A DNA stretch of 64,000 bases from Rhodospirillales bacterium URHD0017 (GCA_900110395.1 FODP01000001.1:62001-126000); one strand, 5' to 3'. Numbered from the stretch's first letter, positions 36,087 through 44,705 are shown. Notes: generated by a model not told the origin, from the sequence alone. Translations and numbers: made by a program.

Positions 36087-36112
36087 GGAACTCGACCGGT
36101 CGCCGGAACGTT
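36087..36112 (+). promoter_or_regulatory. EcfG-type promoter of the DUF1328 gene
   Basis: GGAAC (36087-36091), 17-nt spacer, CGTT (36109-36112), exact consensus, 28 nt before ATG 36141. It points away from the GCAAC-type site, 13 bp apart. Confidence 0.8.
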
Positions 36113-36140
36113 GACTGGCGAAAGATCAAGGAGATTCACG

Positions 36141-36308
36141 ATGTTGTACTGGGCGCTGATGTTCCTCGTGATCGCGCTGCTGGCCGGCTTGTTCGGCTTC
36201 GGCGGGATTGCCTCGACCGCGACCGGCATGGCGCAGATCCTGTTCGTTATCGCGCTGGTGCTTTTCGTGGTCAGCCTGTTCGCCGGCTTCCTGCGGCGTA
36301 ACTCCTAA
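36141..36308 (+). CDS. DUF1328 family small membrane protein
   Basis: A 55-residue protein, [20 protein letters not shown] then [15 protein letters not shown], two transmembrane helices around FGFGGIA, diagnostic of DUF1328 (YtjA-like). Function unknown; members are often stress-induced. AAGGAG lies before ATG 36141. The -10 of the EcfG promoter overlaps the alternative start at 36111, so the shorter product is preferred. The stop overlaps the convergent gene by 4 bp. Confidence 0.9.
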   Translation: MLYWALMFLVIALLAGLFGFGGIASTATGMAQILFVIALVLFVVSLFAGFLRRNS

Positions 36309-37228
36309 ATTGGAGTCTTCGTCGCCTCGAAGTGCGCGCGCAACTTCTCGCGTGCAGCATTGCCTGCGGCGAGATCCCAGCAATTCACGATGGCAACGCG
36401 AAAGCCGCCCGGCGGCATGGCATGCCGGCCGGGCGGCAGTTCTTCATGAAAGGTGATCTGTACGCTCGACACGCCCGGCATCGCCGCGATGGCGCGCTGC
36501 ACATCGGCCGACGGATGTCGGTATCGCCAGCCGTGCGGCACGAACAGCACGACGCTGTATCCGGTGCGTCGCGCCGAATCGTCGAACCGCCATTCGCGCG
36601 ACGCGTAGAGACGGATGATGGCTTCCACCCACCCCGCACCGTAGAGGTCGGGCCACTGATCGGCGAAGCGCAGATGCACCTCGATGATGCGGCTGCCGAT
36701 GGTCTCGAGATTGAGCAGCCCGGTGTAGCCTTTGAGATGCCGGCGGCACCAAGCACCGCACCAGTCCTCGACCGCGGGTGACGGCATTGCATGCACTTCC
36801 CAGTAGTCGAAAGTGCCAGCACCGCTGGCAGCGCCGGTCGCGTGGCGCCACCACTGCGGCTCGCCGTCGACCAGGGCGACATCACTGCTGACATGGTCGC
36901 CTTCGAGCAGCGTCGTCCAGAAATGACCGGGCTGGTAAGCGCTGGCGTAGTCGTCGGGCGAGAACAGGGGGCGGCTGCCCACGCCCATGCCCTTGAGGTT
37001 GTAGATGGGCTTGGAAAACACCGGATAATTCTGCGGAGCGACGCCATGCGGCGCTGCTGCCAGATCCTGGCTCAGGGCTACGGCAAGCTTGTCGTAGACC
37101 CAGCGATACGCCGGATTCCACACCCAGCCGTCGCTGTCCTCAGTCGGAATGAAAACGTCCGGCGGGCACGGCACACTCTCAAAATATTGAGTACGCCACG
37201 GATCGATCTCGCAAATCGGCACTTGCAT
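36305..37228 (-). CDS. ATP-grasp-like protein of unknown function
   Basis: About 307 residues. Several parts read like an ATP-grasp fold: [18 protein letters not shown] (residues 71-88, Lys73 and a Gly-rich loop), [20 protein letters not shown] (104-123, cf. E-G-x-E-x-S-x-D), and [20 protein letters not shown] (171-190, cf. N-x-E...I-I-E-x-N/H-x-R). The N-terminal DPWRTQYFE and [10 protein letters not shown] are probably family-specific. The ATP-grasp assignment is inference; no substrate is suggested. It is divergent from egtB with a 91-bp gap, so a shared regulatory region and a role near ergothioneine metabolism are possible but unproven. Longer non-ATG starts upstream cannot be excluded. 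Confidence 0.6.
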   Translation of the reverse strand: MQVPICEIDPWRTQYFESVPCPPDVFIPTEDSDGWVWNPAYRWVYDKLAVALSQDLAAAPHGVAPQNYPVFSKPIYNLKGMGVGSRPLFSPDDYASAYQPGHFWTTLLEGDHVSSDVALVDGEPQWWRHATGAASGAGTFDYWEVHAMPSPAVEDWCGAWCRRHLKGYTGLLNLETIGSRIIEVHLRFADQWPDLYGAGWVEAIIRLYASREWRFDDSARRTGYSVVLFVPHGWRYRHPSADVQRAIAAMPGVSSVQITFHEELPPGRHAMPPGGFRVAIVNCWDLAAGNAAREKLRAHFEATKTPI

Positions 37229-37319
37229 CCCTAAATTCGAGGCTGTCCACAGTGAGTGCACGACCACGGCATTGCAACCGGCTATCGTCGCCGGCGTTTG
37301 CCGACAGGGCGGAGGTGCC

Positions 37320-38513
37320 GTGTCCAACCTGATAACGCGTGGCGTGCGGACGCACGGCGGCCACCGCAGCAAGCGGTTCCTGGACGTCCGCACCTGCACC
37401 GAGCAACTCGCTGAACCCTTGTCGGCCGAGGACCAGACGGTCCAGTCGATGGCCGACGCCAGCCCGACCAAATGGCACCTGGCGCACACCACGTGGTTCT
37501 TCGAGACCTTCGTGCTGCGCCCGCATGCGCCCGGCTACCGGCCCTTCGATCCCGCCTACGAGTATCTCTTCAATTCCTATTACGAAGCCGTCGGCCCACG
37601 TCATCCGCGGCCGCAGCGCGGCATGCTCACCCGGCCCGGCCTGGCCGAGGTCATGGCGTATCGCCGGTATGTGTCGCACTCGACGGCAGCGCTGCTCGAT
37701 GGCGCCAACCAGGACATCGACGCCGTCGTCGAGCTCGGCCTGCACCACGAGCAGCAGCATCAGGAGCTGATCCTGATGGATGCCAAGCATCTGCTGTCGC
37801 TCAATCCGCTGAAGCCAGCCTATCGTGCCTCCGCACCGTCGCATGGTGCGGCAGCACCGTTGGCGTGGCGCGACTTCGAAGGCGGGCTGGTCGAGATCGG
37901 CCACGACGGCGAGGATTTCGCTTTCGACAACGAAGGGCCGCGCCACCGCGTCTGGCTGGAGCCGTTTGCTCTCGCTTCGCGGCCGACCAGTTGCGGCGAA
38001 TATCTCGCCTTCATCGAGGATGGCGGCTACCGGCGGCCGGAGTTCTGGTTGTCGGCAGGCTGGGACTGCGTGAACCAGCGCGGCTGGACCGCACCGCTCT
38101 ACTGGGAGCAGGAGGGGGCGAGCTGGCGCGTCTTCACCCTGTCGGGCCTGCAGCCGCTCGATCCGGCCGCCCCGGTCTGTCACGTCAGCGGTTTCGAGGC
38201 TGCCGCCTTTGCCAAGTGGGCGGGCAAGCGCCTGCCGCGCGAGGCGGAGTGGGAAGCCGGCGCCTCGGCGCTCGATGACACGGGCATCGTCTGGGAATGG
38301 ACCGCCAGTCCCTACGTCGCCTATCCCGGCTATCGCGAGCCGCCCGGCGCGATCGGCGAATACAACGGCAAGTTCATGGCCAACCAGATGGTGCTGCGCG
38401 GCGGCTGCTCGGCGACGCCGGCCGGCCACGTGCGCCCGACCTATCGCAACTTTTTCCCGCCCGACGCCCGTTGGATGTTCGGCGGCATTCGCCTCGCGGA
38501 GGATCTCAAATGA
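37320..38513 (+). CDS. egtB: Ergothioneine biosynthesis sulfoxide synthase EgtB
   Basis: About 397 residues. The N-terminal DinB-like domain carries the iron ligands: His in WHLAHTTWFFE and the pair in LGLHHEQQHQELILMD. The C-terminal formylglycine-generating-enzyme-like domain includes FEGGLVEIGHDGEDFAFDNE, RHRVWLEPF and GGCSATPAGHVRPTYRNFF. EgtB is the non-heme iron enzyme that oxidatively joins a thiol substrate to hercynine. GTG 37320 follows GGAGGTGCC. Its stop overlaps the ATG of egtD. No egtA, egtC or egtE is present in the window. Confidence 0.94.
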   Translation: MSNLITRGVRTHGGHRSKRFLDVRTCTEQLAEPLSAEDQTVQSMADASPTKWHLAHTTWFFETFVLRPHAPGYRPFDPAYEYLFNSYYEAVGPRHPRPQRGMLTRPGLAEVMAYRRYVSHSTAALLDGANQDIDAVVELGLHHEQQHQELILMDAKHLLSLNPLKPAYRASAPSHGAAAPLAWRDFEGGLVEIGHDGEDFAFDNEGPRHRVWLEPFALASRPTSCGEYLAFIEDGGYRRPEFWLSAGWDCVNQRGWTAPLYWEQEGASWRVFTLSGLQPLDPAAPVCHVSGFEAAAFAKWAGKRLPREAEWEAGASALDDTGIVWEWTASPYVAYPGYREPPGAIGEYNGKFMANQMVLRGGCSATPAGHVRPTYRNFFPPDARWMFGGIRLAEDLK

Positions 38514-39481
38514 ACGGCTCGCCCCTGCTTCTCGACCGCGCCGAGCTGGATGACCGCAGCGAATTCCGGGAGGCCGTGCTGTCCGGCCTGTCGAGCAGGC
38601 CGCGCGCCATTCCGGCCAAATTCCTCTACGACGCGCGCGGCTCGGCGCTGTTCGATGCGATCTGCGAGTTGCCCGAGTACTACCTCACTCGCACCGAGAT
38701 CGAGATCCTGCGCCGCTACGAGGCCGACATCGCCGCGATGGCGGGACCGGGCTGCGCGCTGGTCGAATATGGCAGCGGCTCGAGCGTGAAGTCGCGGCTC
38801 TTGATCGAGGCGATGCGCGATCTTGTCGCCTACGTGCCGATCGACATCTCGCGCCAGCATCTCGACGCCACGGCGAACGGATTGCGCCGCGACTACCCGC
38901 ACTTGAAGGTCGAACCGGTCTGCGCCGACTACATGACGCTCGCCCGCCTGCCGGCCGATGTCAGCGCGGCGCGCCGGCGCATCGGCTTCTTTCCCGGCTC
39001 GACGATCGGCAATCTGCTGCCGGCCGAAGCCACGGCGTTCCTGCGCCGCGCCCGCGGCCTGCTGGGCGAGGGCGGTGCCATGGTGCTCGGCGTCGATCTC
39101 AAGAAGGATCCGCGGCGCCTGCACGACGCCTACAACGACTCCGCCGGGGTGACGGCCCAGTTCACGCTGAATCTGCTGCGGCGCATGAACCGCGAGCTCG
39201 ACGCCAATTTTGATCTGTCGGCTTTCGCCCACGAGGCGTTCTACAATCCGATCGAGGGCCGCATCGAGATCTACTTCCGCAGTCTCAGGCCGCAGACCGT
39301 CACCGTCGCCGGCCAGAGCTTCGCCTTTGCCGAAGGCGAGCGGGTCCATACCGAGTATTCCTACAAATTCGACGATGCCGGGATTGCGATGCTGGCGCGC
39401 AGCGCGGGCTTCACGATCGCCCGGACCTGGACCGACCCGGTCCGGCTGTTTGCCGTCGTCTATCTGGTCGCGAGCGACTGA
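38510..39481 (+). CDS. egtD: L-histidine N-alpha-methyltransferase EgtD
   Basis: A 323-residue S-adenosylmethionine enzyme that trimethylates histidine to hercynine, the first step of ergothioneine synthesis. Landmarks: IPAKFLYDARGSALFDAICELPEYYLTRTE near the N-terminus, VEYGSGSSVKSRLL, YVPIDIS, FFPGSTIGNL and FNLLRRMNRELDANF-type LNLLRRMNRELDANF. The start overlaps egtB (ATGA), so the two are translated together. Confidence 0.96.
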   Translation: MNGSPLLLDRAELDDRSEFREAVLSGLSSRPRAIPAKFLYDARGSALFDAICELPEYYLTRTEIEILRRYEADIAAMAGPGCALVEYGSGSSVKSRLLIEAMRDLVAYVPIDISRQHLDATANGLRRDYPHLKVEPVCADYMTLARLPADVSAARRRIGFFPGSTIGNLLPAEATAFLRRARGLLGEGGAMVLGVDLKKDPRRLHDAYNDSAGVTAQFTLNLLRRMNRELDANFDLSAFAHEAFYNPIEGRIEIYFRSLRPQTVTVAGQSFAFAEGERVHTEYSYKFDDAGIAMLARSAGFTIARTWTDPVRLFAVVYLVASD

Positions 39482-39510
39482 GCCAAAAGAAAGGGTCCCC
39501 AGAAGCAGGC

Positions 39511-39542
39511 AGCCCGCCTCCGAGTTTCCTCGGAGACGGGCT
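39511..39542. terminator. Hairpin after egtD
   Basis: A 13-bp stem with one mismatch (39511-39523 with 39530-39542) and 6-nt loop, 30 nt after the egtD stop. No clear U-tract follows, so termination is uncertain. Confidence 0.45.
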
Positions 39543-39670
39543 ATAGGTCGGGCGGGGAGAGTGGCATCGCTGAGCGGGGGCAGGGCGATACCGGTACCCG
39601 ACCAATGCCTTTTCAACGACAACCGGGCCGGAAAAGTTGCAGCACCGGCTCGAAGAATCTTATCCAGAGG

Positions 39671-39916
39671 CTAAGTCTTTGATTCGGCGGATTCTTGGGC
39701 TCGGAGCTTGGCGCTGAGCTCACGGTGCAGGGCATCGTCTCTGACCTTGGGCAGCATCCGGCGCAGCATCTCAGCGTGCGGCCGGCCGGCGCGCTCGGCC
39801 GCTGCCAGCTCGTTCAGGAAGGCAGTGATCTCCGCCCGGCTGGCGAAACCCATGTAGGTCTCGTCGGCCTCATCGGCGCTGCAAGCAGGTGACGCGAACT
39901 CCTTGGGATCGCTCAT
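39671..39916 (-). CDS. Small DUF6306-like (ferritin-like) protein
   Basis: An 81-residue protein. The region FLNELAAAERAGRPHAEMLR then MLPKVRDDALHRELSAKLRA resembles the small ferritin-like DUF6306 domain (ELLNELLEAERAG...RDDALHAEL), but it is short and only one helix pair is visible. It begins 11 bp after the stop of the upstream amidohydrolase gene on the same strand and may be co-transcribed. Family call is tentative. Confidence 0.55.
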   Translation of the reverse strand: MSDPKEFASPACSADEADETYMGFASRAEITAFLNELAAAERAGRPHAEMLRRMLPKVRDDALHRELSAKLRAQESAESKT

Positions 39917-39927
39917 GCGCAGGTCTC

Positions 39928-41055
39928 TCAGGTCGGATGCCACCAACGGCCCGCCAGCACCACGCCAGCCGAAAGCAGCCGCTTGGTTCCCGTCATACGC
40001 TCGCCGATCGAATCGGCGTAGTCGAAGCTGCCGCTCACCTCTTCGATCACCGTCGCCTCGCCAACGCCGCCAACCTTCAACGTTCCAAGGTCGGAACGGT
40101 TGATGGCGGCGGCGGCGTTTCCAGTCGAAAGCTTGATCACCGTCGGCAGGTCGACACCCAGGCACAGGAACTTGGACATCGTCGTCAGCAGGTCGAACGC
40201 CGGGCCCTCGATCGAGATCACGTGCACGTCCGAGGAGATCACGTCGGGCAGGAAGCCCGCCGCCAGCATGCCGCGCGTGGTGCCGAAGCCGAACGAGCCG
40301 CCGCCGTGGCCGATGTCAAAGATCACGCCGCGTGCGCGGGCGGAAAGGATCTCCTCGCGCACCTTGCCGTCGGGCCGCACCGGCGCGTTGGGGAAGGGGC
40401 GGAAGCAGTGGGTGAGGATATCGCCCGGCCGCAGGCGATCGACGACCTCGCGGCGCGACGGCGGCGGGTTGTCGAGATGGGCCATCACCGGCAGGCCGAG
40501 CTCCTCGGCGACCTCGAGGGCGATGTCGAGTGGCTTGGCGCCGGAATCGCCGCTGGCCGAGCGGCCGACGCGCACCTTGATGCCCAGCACGAGATCCTTG
40601 TGCTCGCGCGCCACGCGGACGGCCTCGCGCGGGTCGATCAGGCGCATGTCGGAATTCTCGCCGACCATCACGGTCTTGGAGAAGGCGAAGATGCCGGGGA
40701 AGGCGATGTTGAGATAGGGCAGGATGCGGACCGGCGAGGGCTCGATCACGTGCTTGCGAAAGCCGTGGAAGTTGCCGGGTCCCGCGCTGCCGGCGTCGAT
40801 GAAAGTGGTGACGCCGCCGGTGCGCGCCAAAAGTTCGGCTTCGACGCCGAGTGACGTGCCGCCCCAGTAGACGTGGGTGTGCAGGTCGATCAGGCCGGGC
40901 GACACGATCTTGCCCGCGACGTTGCGGCTGTCCTTGCCGGAGAGATTGTCGCCGATCGCCGCCACCTTGCCGTTCGCGAAGGCGATGTCGGTCACCTTGT
41001 CGATGCCCTGCGAGGGATCGACCACGCGGCCGCCTTTCAACACCAGATCGTTCAT
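39928..41055 (-). CDS. Amidohydrolase/deacetylase family metallohydrolase
   Basis: A 375-residue enzyme of the amidohydrolase superfamily. Metal ligands are expected in PGLIDLHTHVYW (residues ~54-65, HxH), the Lys of GIKVRVG as carbamylated ligand (~155), HLDN (~193), THCF (~216) and SSDVHV near 275. It resembles the deacetylase (D-aminoacylase/dihydroorotase-like, EF_0837/AHA_3915) group, whose substrates are largely unknown. It is followed by the small DUF6306-like gene. Confidence 0.85.
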   Translation of the reverse strand: MNDLVLKGGRVVDPSQGIDKVTDIAFANGKVAAIGDNLSGKDSRNVAGKIVSPGLIDLHTHVYWGGTSLGVEAELLARTGGVTTFIDAGSAGPGNFHGFRKHVIEPSPVRILPYLNIAFPGIFAFSKTVMVGENSDMRLIDPREAVRVAREHKDLVLGIKVRVGRSASGDSGAKPLDIALEVAEELGLPVMAHLDNPPPSRREVVDRLRPGDILTHCFRPFPNAPVRPDGKVREEILSARARGVIFDIGHGGGSFGFGTTRGMLAAGFLPDVISSDVHVISIEGPAFDLLTTMSKFLCLGVDLPTVIKLSTGNAAAAINRSDLGTLKVGGVGEATVIEEVSGSFDYADSIGERMTGTKRLLSAGVVLAGRWWHPT

Positions 41056-41092
41056 TCGGTTTGCCTTGTTTTCTGCGCGAGTACGAGCCGCT

Positions 41093-42310
41093 TTATCGCA
41101 TCCGCCCCATGGCCTTCGCCAGCGCGCCGGCGCGGGGCAGGGATACGCTTTCGAGGCCCAGCCAATCGGCCATCAGCCTGAGCTCTTCGCGCAGCGGTCC
41201 TGCGACTTGGCGGACGTCCTGACCCTCTTCGAGATGTGCAGCATGGACCAGCAGCCTGGAATTGGCGCGGTCGGCCTTGAGATCGACGCGGGCCACCAGC
41301 CGGTCGCCCAGCAGGAAGGGCAGCACATAGTAGCCGTGCGTGCGCTTGGCGACGGGCGTGTAGATGCCGATGCGGTAGAAGAAGTCGAAGATGCGATGGG
41401 TGCGGTCGCGCTCCCAGATCAGGGGATCGAACGGCGCCAGCAGGGCGCGCGCCTCGACCTGGCGCGGCTGGCGCGCGGCGGGATGGAGATAAGCCGGCCG
41501 GTCCCAGCCCTCGACCTCGACGGCCAAAAGATCGCCGGCCTCGACCAGCTCGGCGAGCCGCGCCTTGGTGTCGGCGACGCCGAGGCGGAAGTAGTCGCGC
41601 AGGTCGAATTCGGTGGCGACACCCAGCGCCTGCGCCGACAGGCGCAGGAGTTCGCGCTGCGCTTCCTCGGCGGTCGGCGTCGGCAGGGCGACGATGTCGG
41701 CCGGCAGCACGCGCTCGGTGAGGTCGTAGACGCGCTCGAACGTGCCGCGTCGCGTCGCCGTGGTGACCAGGCCGGCGAAGAACAGCCATTCGACGGCGAG
41801 CTTGCCGTCGTTCCAGCCCCACCACGGGCCGCGCCGTTCGCCGGCGTTGGACAGCTCCGACGCGGCGAGCGGGCCGCGGTCGGCGATCTCGCGCAGCACC
41901 GTGTCGATGTACTTTGGTTTCTCCTTGCGCAAGAGATGCAGCTTGCCCTTGCCGTCGCCGGCATTCTCGCGGGAGCGCTGCATGCGCCAGCGGAACAGCG
42001 GATGCGTGCCGAGCGGCAGCAGCGAGGCCTCGTGCGCCCAGAACTCGAACAGCCCACGTTGGCTCTTGCGGCCCCAGGCGATGCGGTCGAGGTGGTCGCT
42101 GGGGTAGTTCCCGAGCCGCGAGAACAGCGGCAGGTAATGTGCCCTGGTCAGCACGTTCACCGAATCGATCTGCAGAAGGCCCAGCCGGTCGACGGCGCGC
42201 TTGATGTGACCGGCATTGAGCGTCCCGCTCGGGCGGGCAACGCCGAACCCCTGGGCGGCCAAGGCGATGCGCCGCGCCTGCACGGCGGATAGGGACGACC
42301 GTCGGCTCAT
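41093..42310 (-). CDS. YcaQ-like winged-helix (DNA crosslink-repair glycosylase family) protein
   Basis: A 405-residue protein of the winged helix DNA-binding family that includes E. coli YcaQ, a glycosylase that unhooks interstrand crosslinks. Markers: LQIDSVNVLTRAHYLPLFSR near residue 48, LFEFWAHEASLLP near 85, then winged-helix segments and LLAPFDPLIWERDRTHRIFD with YVLPFLLGDRLVARVDLKADR near the C-terminus, ending near the conserved Gln/Lys-poor tail. Its start overlaps the stop of the upstream trypsin-like gene by 4 bp, so the two are coupled. Repair function is inferred from the family. Confidence 0.85.
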   Translation of the reverse strand: MSRRSSLSAVQARRIALAAQGFGVARPSGTLNAGHIKRAVDRLGLLQIDSVNVLTRAHYLPLFSRLGNYPSDHLDRIAWGRKSQRGLFEFWAHEASLLPLGTHPLFRWRMQRSRENAGDGKGKLHLLRKEKPKYIDTVLREIADRGPLAASELSNAGERRGPWWGWNDGKLAVEWLFFAGLVTTATRRGTFERVYDLTERVLPADIVALPTPTAEEAQRELLRLSAQALGVATEFDLRDYFRLGVADTKARLAELVEAGDLLAVEVEGWDRPAYLHPAARQPRQVEARALLAPFDPLIWERDRTHRIFDFFYRIGIYTPVAKRTHGYYVLPFLLGDRLVARVDLKADRANSRLLVHAAHLEEGQDVRQVAGPLREELRLMADWLGLESVSLPRAGALAKAMGRMR

Positions 42311-43164
42311 CGCAACGCTTCGCAGGGGTTCTGTTTCACGTAGTCGAGCAGGTAGGGATAGAACTGCTTGCCACCGATTCCCCAGGCCATGTCCTTGGGC
42401 TCGACGCGCAGGCGGTCGGCGAACTTCAGGCTGTCCTTCTCGTTGTTCAAGCGGATGGAGACGCGGACGACGCGGGCTGGCGCGCTCACGTCGGCGCCGA
42501 GCAGCTTGCCGGCGTTGAAGTTCGGCACGCAGCGGAAGATCGGGCTGCCCGAGGCGCCGTAGACGCCGTTGGTCATATGCAGGAGGAACTCGTCGCTGGG
42601 CGCCTTGTTGGGGAACGCGCGGCGCAGCGATCCCCATACGTAGACGTCGGGATCGAGTGTGCCGCGACCACCCTTGCCCTCGTCGTTGTGGCTGAAGCCG
42701 AAGCTGCAATGCGGCGTGAAGCCCGAGCTCGCCGCCACGGTATCGGCGTCGTCGAGGCCAAACCTGCCGTACCTCTCGCCGGGCGGTTGGCCGGTACGAG
42801 CCGCGATCTGGCCGAAAGCGACGTCGAGGTCCGCTTCCTCCAGTTTGGCCTCGCCCTTGCCGTTGCCATGGTCGGCGCGGACGTTGCGGACCTGGAAGCG
42901 CTGGCCGTCGCCGGCCTCGAACTGGAAGCTCCCGGCCTTGCCCTGGCCGCACCGCCGCGCCGTCACCAGGGTGCAGTTGTTGACCAGAAAAGCCGTGCAG
43001 ACAGTGCGGCTGCCGCCGTCACCGTAGGTCCATTCGCCGACGGCCGTGTAGGGGTAGGCCGAAGCGACTTCGACGCGCCGCGGGCCGCCGAATTGCTGGG
43101 CGTCCGGCGCGGCGGGCAGCGTGACCAGAAGGAGAGCGACGAGACAGAGGACGTTGCGAAGCAC
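42307..43164 (-). CDS. Trypsin-like fold protein lacking the catalytic histidine
   Basis: A 285-residue protein with a signal peptide (residues 1-22). It has the layout of a chymotrypsin-fold peptidase: CTAFLVNNCTLVTARRC (56-72), where the catalytic His of TA-x-HC is replaced by Arg71, an acidic ADLDVAFG (D114 in the place of the catalytic Asp), and GASGSPIF with Ser205 in the nucleophile position (G-x-S-G-S-P). With His absent it is probably not an active protease. The gene overlaps the YcaQ-like gene at its 3' end. Confidence 0.75.
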   Translation of the reverse strand: MLRNVLCLVALLLVTLPAAPDAQQFGGPRRVEVASAYPYTAVGEWTYGDGGSRTVCTAFLVNNCTLVTARRCGQGKAGSFQFEAGDGQRFQVRNVRADHGNGKGEAKLEEADLDVAFGQIAARTGQPPGERYGRFGLDDADTVAASSGFTPHCSFGFSHNDEGKGGRGTLDPDVYVWGSLRRAFPNKAPSDEFLLHMTNGVYGASGSPIFRCVPNFNAGKLLGADVSAPARVVRVSIRLNNEKDSLKFADRLRVEPKDMAWGIGGKQFYPYLLDYVKQNPCEALR

Positions 43165-43241
43165 CGCCCGACACTAGTCCAAACGGCGCAGCGCCTGCCA
43201 TTGGGATAAGACTCATGCCGGACCCGCGCTCCGGCAAGAGC

Positions 43242-43505
43242 CTAACGCGCCTCGATGCGCGCGATCGCCTTCTTCACCGCGTCGGCCTGGCGGTTCGAGA
43301 TGTGGCCGTTGGCCTTGAACTCAGCGGTCACCTTGCGCAGGAACGGGCTTTGGTCGGCCAGCGCTTCGGCGCGCTTCATCAGCGGCTCATGGACATGGGC
43401 GGGACCGCGCTGGCGCGCGGCCGCTCGCGCGCGCCAGAGGCGGATGGCGACGGCCGTCACCATCGCCGCGCCGGCCGCGATCAGGATCTCCGTCCATGGG
43501 ATCAT
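43242..43505 (-). CDS. Small membrane-anchored hypothetical protein
   Basis: About 87 residues: an N-terminal transmembrane segment (ILIAAGAAMVTAVAIRLW) and a basic C-terminal helical region (KAIARIEAR). It starts 3 bp after the stop of the enolase-superfamily gene; a GTG at 43508 is an alternative start. No family recognised. Confidence 0.6.
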   Translation of the reverse strand: MIPWTEILIAAGAAMVTAVAIRLWRARAAARQRGPAHVHEPLMKRAEALADQSPFLRKVTAEFKANGHISNRQADAVKKAIARIEAR

Positions 43506-43508
43506 CAC

Positions 43509-44705
43509 TCACGCCTGCGTGGTGCGGACCGACGCGTCCTTGCGTCGGTCGAGGTCGGGCAGCAGGTCGAGGCCGAGGCCGGGCTTCATGTTCACCGTGA
43601 CCTCGCCCTTCGTGATCGGCGGCAGCTCGGTGACCAGCTCGGTGTACCAGCCGCTGTAGAAAGCGCGCACGCTTTCCTGGATCAGCGCGTTGCGCGCATG
43701 CAGGGAGAAATGGCAGGAGGCGGCATAGACCACCGGTCCGGTGCAGTCGTGCGGCGCCACCGGGACATGCCAGGCTTCGGCCAGGGCCGCGATCTTTCGC
43801 GCCTCCGACAGCCCGCCGCACCACGACAGGTCGAGCATGGCGACGCCCGCAACGCCGGTCTCGAGGTACTCGCGGAAGGAATGGGTGTAGGCCAGCGTCT
43901 CGGAAGCGCACACCCAGGCCTTCGAATGCTCGGCATAGGCTTTCAGGTCGGCGAGATTGTCGAGACGCAGCGGATCCTCGTGCCAATAGGTGCCGAACGG
44001 CTCGAGCGCGCGGGCGAGCCGCTGCGCCATGGGCAGGCTCCACAGCGAATGGAATTCGACCATGATGTCCATGCGATTGCCGACGGCCTTGCGGATCCTG
44101 GCGAACGGTTCCAGCGCGGCATCGAGCTCGGCCGGCGAGATGTCCCAGCCGGCGGTGCGCTCGGCGGCGATGTCGAAGGGCCAGATCTTCATGCCGGTGA
44201 TGCCCTGCTCAAGTAGCGACAGGGCAAGCTCATCGGCGCGATGCAGGAAGGCCTCCAGGTCCTCGTAGGGCCCCTGCTTGTTGCCGACCCCCCAGTTGGC
44301 GACGGCCTGGCTGCGCTCGTCGCGGATATACTTGTAGCCCGCGCAGGTGTTGTAGACGCGGATGCGATCGCGGCTCTTCCCACCCAGCGCCTCGCAGACC
44401 GGCCGGCCGATCGCCTTGCCGAACAGGTCCCACAGCGCGATGTCGATCGCCGAGTTGCCGCGCGTCTCAACGCCCGTGCCGCGCCAGCCGAGATAGTTGA
44501 TGAGGCTTCGGTTGATCGCCTCGATCTGAATGGGATCGCGGCCGATCAGCTTGGGTGCGGCGCTCTCGTGGATGTAGGCCTCGACGGCGGCGGCGCCCAT
44601 GAAGGTCTCGCCCAGGCCCATCAGGCCCTCGTCGGTCCGGAGCCGGACCCAGACGAGGTTGGGGAACTCGCCCAGGCGGACGGTCTCGACAGCGGTGATC
44701 TTCAT
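43509..44705 (-). CDS. Mandelate racemase/muconate-lactonising enzyme family protein (enolase superfamily)
   Basis: A 398-residue enzyme with an N-terminal capping domain and a TIM barrel. The second-shell Lys is in GITGMKIWPFD (~215), metal ligands fit the acidic residues in IMVEFHSLWS, YWHEDPLRLDN and CASETLAY, and the general base His sits in VAPHDCTGP (~318). These are hallmarks of the MR subgroup, which includes sugar acid dehydratases; substrate cannot be named. The start overlaps the amidase stop by 4 bp. Confidence 0.87.
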   Translation of the reverse strand: MKITAVETVRLGEFPNLVWVRLRTDEGLMGLGETFMGAAAVEAYIHESAAPKLIGRDPIQIEAINRSLINYLGWRGTGVETRGNSAIDIALWDLFGKAIGRPVCEALGGKSRDRIRVYNTCAGYKYIRDERSQAVANWGVGNKQGPYEDLEAFLHRADELALSLLEQGITGMKIWPFDIAAERTAGWDISPAELDAALEPFARIRKAVGNRMDIMVEFHSLWSLPMAQRLARALEPFGTYWHEDPLRLDNLADLKAYAEHSKAWVCASETLAYTHSFREYLETGVAGVAMLDLSWCGGLSEARKIAALAEAWHVPVAPHDCTGPVVYAASCHFSLHARNALIQESVRAFYSGWYTELVTELPPITKGEVTVNMKPGLGLDLLPDLDRRKDASVRTTQA

